Shown here: one piece after another, positions 59,391 to 64,000 of the stretch | How the letters are laid out: every line of letters begins with the position of its first letter | How positions within the stretch are numbered: the first letter of the stretch is position 1 | Origin: Coffea arabica | Lineage: Eukaryota; Streptophyta; Magnoliopsida; Gentianales; Rubiaceae | NCBI RefSeq assembly: GCF_036785885.1 | Contig: NC_092320.1 | Coordinates: 14,137,557 to 14,201,556, forward strand | Direction: 5' to 3' | Length of the DNA stretch: 64,000 nt | Made by a program: the position numbers and the translations under genes | Notes under the pieces: model-generated | Told to the model about the DNA's origin: nothing | The model's input: only the letters and a program-made list of their open reading frames with translations | Database searches by the model: none

Positions 59391-61514
59391 TGCACAATAA
59401 AGCAAGTTCATTAGAAACGAAGGAAATACGATGAAAACAACAAAGTTTACAATAAAGTAACTATGTATAATGTTGTGAAATACAGGGGAAATGACGAGAG
59501 TAAAACTAAAGTACCTTGAAATGGCAGTACTTCTTATTCAACAGGTTCTAAGCGTTGGAACGTGAGACTTGATCTCTTTGGTAGTGTTTAATTTTCTTTA
59601 CGGCTAATTACAGCAGTTTCCTAATGAATGCGAGTCATCTGCACTTTTCAACTTTGGATGCAAACAATACACTAGGCACTTTACTCTTGGAAGAACATTT
59701 TATTTACATTTCCAAGTTCTAACCAAGAAACCGTTGACCAATTTGACCTTCGAATTTGTGTACAATTCTACCCTCCATATGATGACCCAAAGAATTTTGT
59801 CTTCTTGACCAACTCGTCAATTGACCCAGTTGTGTTGCACCTTTGAAATTGAAACTTGAACTGCAGCAGCTATCAATAGCAAAATCGCATAACTATTTAA
59901 ATTTGGTATTTTTTTAATCGAAATGACCAAACAGAATAGCATCAATTTTTAATGAAAAATCTATCAAAACAATAACTTATAAAGCGGAACCATACTTTAT
60001 TGCTAAATCTAATTTCATAGGATCTTACTGGCTGTTGCGTTGTAACATGCTCCAATTAGTAGTTAAAAAAAAAAAAAGAAAAAAGAGTAACGAGTCATAA
60101 TGCGTTTTCTCTATATATTTCACTGAGAACACTTTCTAATGCATCTTTCGTTTTGCTTATCGTGGCTCAATTCTGTTTTTTTTTTCCCCCATTTTTATAC
60201 ACAATAAATATTTTCAATTCTTATGCTTTTAGTCTTTCTATTTTCTTTTAATAACAAAAATAGTCCTACACCAAACTTACTTTTGAAAGAATTTTAAAGG
60301 GGACCCAACATTTTTTTCTGAAGGAGGAAGTTAAACTCTACATCTAGTTCAGAGCAGTGCAATTCTGCTACTTTGGATTTAACATGATTTGAACTTCCAA
60401 TCTATCAACCTGACAAAACGAGTCCAGTTTTAAATGCTGGAACTGAAACCAAAAGTCTAAAGTGACTCAAAACGAGAAGTCTAAAGTGCCTATTTTGTGC
60501 ATTTAGGAAGAGAGAGAGAGTGCAAATGACCCTGACAGAGACAAAAAGTGTAATTAACCATCTGTTTCGGTAGACATGTCGCTCAATCCTCTACTGTTTA
60601 GCGGAAACTCATCCGCACGTACACCTTAGAATTGGTAAATGCTGCTGTGACTAGTGATTGCTTCTCCGAAACTAATAATGACATGGTGATTTTTAGTCAA
60701 TATGTGATGTAGGAAAGAGATTAGTCCGTTTACTTTTCCATGACAATCGTACTTCTCTTAACCAAAGCCCAAAGACTTTTCGGCATTGTTTTTACTAACC
60801 CTCATGTGACAATCGTACTTGCTTCCAGCAATTCGGTCATTTGCTCTTTGTCGTTGTCTTGCTTATTGACTTGCCCACCCAAGTACACATGTCGCTGGCC
60901 CAGTTCCCCATTTCTGTCTAGCGTCCGCAGGACCACAAGCAAGTCCATCAGCACTCCATTGCAAGAAATTTCTCCACAGCTAGTTGATTCCTCCTGGTCT
61001 CCACGCGAACAAAATCTCTACACTTTAGCTTTTGGCAAATTGTTAAAACTTACTCAGGTTTAAGCAAGCAATTTTTGTATTGTAAATCAAACAAGCAGAT
61101 GAAAAATAACACACTACTCTTACAAGAGAACGCCGAGGATCAATCAGTAAACAAAACTTCATGGAGAAAGAAAGGCTGGTCAATACTCAGCATCTATCTC
61201 CAGATAAATTGCAGAGTCAGCTGTAAACCAGGTAGCCTGGCAGGTCACCCACACGACTAAACACTTGGAGCTCAAGCAAGTCCCAAAATACACATATTTT
61301 GCCAACTGCCAAAACCGATGATGAAAACTACATTTATCGGGTGGGGAAAAAGAAGAATAGCGTTCACAAAAAAAAAAATTTGGTCCATAACGATTTCGAC
61401 CACACCCTCAGCTCTGGCCAGCAACAATCGTTACAGAAAAATGCAGACATGCCACTCACTATACGAGGAACTCTCTTCAATTCGACAAATTCTAGACTTT
61501 ATGCTTGCGAGTCA
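59391..61514. other. 3' flank of the ubiquitin-hydrolase gene, otherwise empty
   Basis: No recognisable gene; frames at 60740-61063 and 61075-61260 carry no domain. The 3'UTR of the hydrolase should lie just below 61515. Confidence 0.4.
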
Positions 61515-63954
61515 TCATATCCTGAATGGTTGGTTTGCAGAGCTGCATCGGTCCAACTTTGCTTTCTTTGATTTTGCCTTGTGCGTCGCAATTTCTTGGA
61601 AAGGATTGATTCCATCAAATGTGAGCTTGGAGCTTCTAACCTTCTTCCTTTTTCCCTTGTCGTATTCCTCATCCCTGCAAAAGTATAGATGATTTGAAAT
61701 GGAGACTGCAATAAGAGATCATTCCATACAAGAAAAACACCTAAAAGAACAAGTAGGCCTGAAACTTTTATTTGGTTAATAAGCCCAATTTACTTTAAAT
61801 GTATCACGACAGAAAGAGCAGAGAATTTCGACTCTTCTATAGCTGGTCTCACAATTTAAACAGTAGGAATATTGGGCTCCCAAGGCAAAAGGAGTGGAAC
61901 GAACTGAGGAATTCACTGACAATTCATGGGTGGTAGCCAAAGCAGCCAGCAGCATCCAATCCAGATTTTAACAAATTAAGCTGCATACTTCTTTTTAATG
62001 ATGTGAACCTTGGTATTGTAATTTAAAAATTAGAAAAAAGTACTAAACACAAATATCTCAGTAACTTATATTCAACTCACCAGTCATCCCCAATATAACC
62101 AATTCTAAGATTTTCTGCGCCTCTGGATTCTAGAATATCATCAGAACTTTCAACACCATCCCAACGTGCAACTGTAATCAATCAAATCAAAAGACAAGTG
62201 ATAATCAGTGCTCCAGCAGGGAGTCCATGGACAAAAACTAGATTGAGCTAAAATACCCTAAAAAGACAAAATTATGCAGGTACTCACCAGTTGTCTCTTC
62301 CAAACCTCTAGCAGGAATCCGTATCAAACCATTCTCCACCTTTTCAATTTTCTTGTGTGCGGAGCCACATGATTTTCCATTATCTGATAACTCTCCGCCC
62401 GATGTGGAATAATAACTCTTGCTTGGTTGTGCATCTGTCAAGGGAACTTTCTCATGTTGACCAACTTCATCCCTACGTGGGACGACCTTCACAACCCTTA
62501 GAAGTTCACCATTGTTTGAAGGACTCTTCAAACCTAGAACCTTATCTTTCTCATCTGCACTAGATCTGAGCCTCCTAGGAGGGTAAGCTGAACAGCTTAT
62601 AGTTTTGCAGTCCTCAGAAGTAGATGGCCCGAGATCTGACAGGATACGACTCCCATCCAGTTTTTTTGGGCAACAATGTTTGGCCCTGTTTTTCTTCTTT
62701 CTCCGTCCCAAGGCTGCTCCTAAAATGATGTTTCTGCTAAGATGCTTGGTTGTAACAACAAGCTTCAAAGGCTTCCTCTTTACTAAATGCAGCCTGTCAT
62801 TAAGGGACTTTTCGCAAAGCAAGTGTTTTGGTGCTGGTTTTCTGCGTGCTAGATCTTTGCTATCACGAGCCTTTCGAACACCTACCTCAGCTACACCAGT
62901 ATTGTCAGGGAAACATCCAACCTACAGAAGATTTGGTTAGATGTGCAGCAAGAGGGGGAGGGGAAGGCCTAGAATAAGTGGCTGTCTTTGTAGCTTTGTT
63001 TATTGACTATGCTGGCCAAGTAAAAATTTGTCACTTATCTCCAGATATGTTAATTATCAAATCAGAAATGACAATATATATGGGAAAGATGCTTGAAATA
63101 GTGTGACATTCTGCAGATACAACTGGGCAAGTCAGATGGCATATATGCAATTCCAAGAAAGCAGGTAAGAAAAAGAAATAAAAGCTAATCACCATGTTTT
63201 CTCATAATCTAAGCAAATCAAGTACCTTTCCAGCATTAGTCTCCAAAGAAACACATGTATCTTGAGGAGGTCTATGGAGGACATTGCCATTAGGTGGTCT
63301 GTCAACCGCATTACTGGGATCTTTACCAGCACTCACTTTAATATTTCCATTAGTTGGTATGACCGCAGAATCAGTCTCGTTCTTTCCAGCAGAACTTTGG
63401 GAGCCATTGATGTCTTCTTGCTTAACAATAGCAGTAGTCAGTTCTATGCCACTGCTACTGCCCGAGTTACTAGAATTCCCAAGATTAACAAAGCCATCAG
63501 ATCCCTTAGAAGATGGAAGTGATTGCACCAAGCAATCTCCACCATTTATATTTGATCTGGAAAGGCCATCCACAGGTGGCACCTTCAGTAAATTTGCGGC
63601 AGGACGGTCTTTCTTTAAGCATGATTCTTCAGGAGCTGTTGGGCCATTAATTTTCTGAGCAGGATCCTTTTTCATTTGATTTTGGCTTATGATGTTAGGA
63701 TTCACTACATCTTTCTGAGCAGCAATAGCAGAAAAGGAATCATTCAACTTTCCCCCAACTGCTCCGTTCGGGACATTTTCCTCCGATCCTTGATGAAAAT
63801 TAGGATACGTTTTCCTTCCAAATGTATTTATAACCATACTTTCTTTATGTACTGCATCGACAACTTTCTTAGGTGTGGAATACATTCCATCTCGAACATA
63901 AAACAACATATAAGCCTTCTGCTCCAAAACCCTCCTCTCACTAACTTGAACAAC
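61515..63954 (-). CDS. UBP23: Ubiquitin carboxyl-terminal hydrolase, UBP23-like (3' part, cut by window end)
   Basis: A deubiquitinating cysteine protease of the UBP/USP family. Four exons lie in the window: 63954-63226, 62921-62288, 62171-62081 and 61674-61515, joined by GT-AG introns in consistent phase (537 aa to the stop). The first starts VVQVSERRVLEQKAYMLFYVRD, the very end of the USP catalytic domain; the Cys and His boxes lie beyond 64000. The rest is the long, disordered, Lys/Arg-rich tail (GRRKKKNRAKHCC, PPRRLRSS), then the conserved VARWDGVE...IGYIGDDWDEEYDKGKRKKVR and SKLTFDGINPFQEIA near the C-terminus, as in Arabidopsis UBP23. The basic runs suggest nuclear location. No lesion seen. 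Confidence 0.93.
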
Positions 63955-64000
63955 CTGTAATTCACGGTGCATCAGTTTACAATGCAGAGAAGCCAAAATT

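Noticed and set aside
60740-61063. 107-codon open frame upstream of the UBP gene's 3' end
   Set aside because: No motif, no transmembrane or domain pattern, and no splice context; it does not stand out from chance.
1-64000. CRISPR arrays, operons, ribosome-binding sites, bacterial insertion sequences
   Set aside because: The window is plant nuclear DNA; no regularly spaced repeats or prokaryotic gene clusters are present.

Overview
This window is nuclear DNA of a eudicot plant. It is AT-rich, its genes are split by GT-AG introns, and it has plant-specific gene families (WRKY, PUP, LRR-RLK) separated by dense DNA-transposon debris. The sequence alone does not fix the species.

Intact or apparently intact host genes: a group I WRKY factor close to WRKY32 (minus, 108-5196, five exons including a 53-nt micro-exon); a purine permease (plus, 18440-19504); eIF5A (minus, 20785-23582, five exons, 159 aa); a kelch-like protein without an F-box (minus, 30465-31643); an intronless LRR receptor-like kinase of the At2g24230 type (minus, 50044-52641); and the 3' half of a UBP23-type ubiquitin hydrolase cut by the window end (minus, 61515-63954). 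They are dispersed single genes with no operon-like arrangement. WRKY32, eIF5A and UBP are regulatory or housekeeping genes; PUP and the LRR-RLK are membrane proteins.

Broken genes: an aldo/keto reductase remnant (27474-29557) with six recognisable exons but no N-terminal half and a 5-bp frameshifting duplication; and the kinase end of a G-type lectin S-receptor-like kinase (39466-41209), disrupted by an in-frame stop and a hAT element.

The most striking content is transposons whose exact ends can be read from inverted repeats plus target-site duplications (TSDs). Four Mutator-like elements (MULEs) have perfect 9-bp TSDs: 6706-8157 (a Pack-MULE carrying a P450 fragment with its intron retained and the heme Cys replaced by Tyr), 11490-12976 (foldback, internally duplicated), 15168-16885 (young, carrying a GRF-type zinc-finger fragment) and 45170-47851 (with a nested hAT). 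Three hAT-type elements have perfect 8-bp TSDs (10130-10563, 35820-36797, 40017-40878), as does the nested one (45644-47129), which keeps the first 34 codons of a probable TTF-type hAT transposase. Two more hAT-like elements have 6/8 or 7/8 TSDs. A PIF/Harbinger-like element (33142-34130, TSD TTA) carries an AGC-kinase gene fragment. A retroposed LINE-like 3' end (about 10691-11069) has an 18-bp TSD. The window is thus a compact record of gene-fragment capture by several transposon superfamilies.
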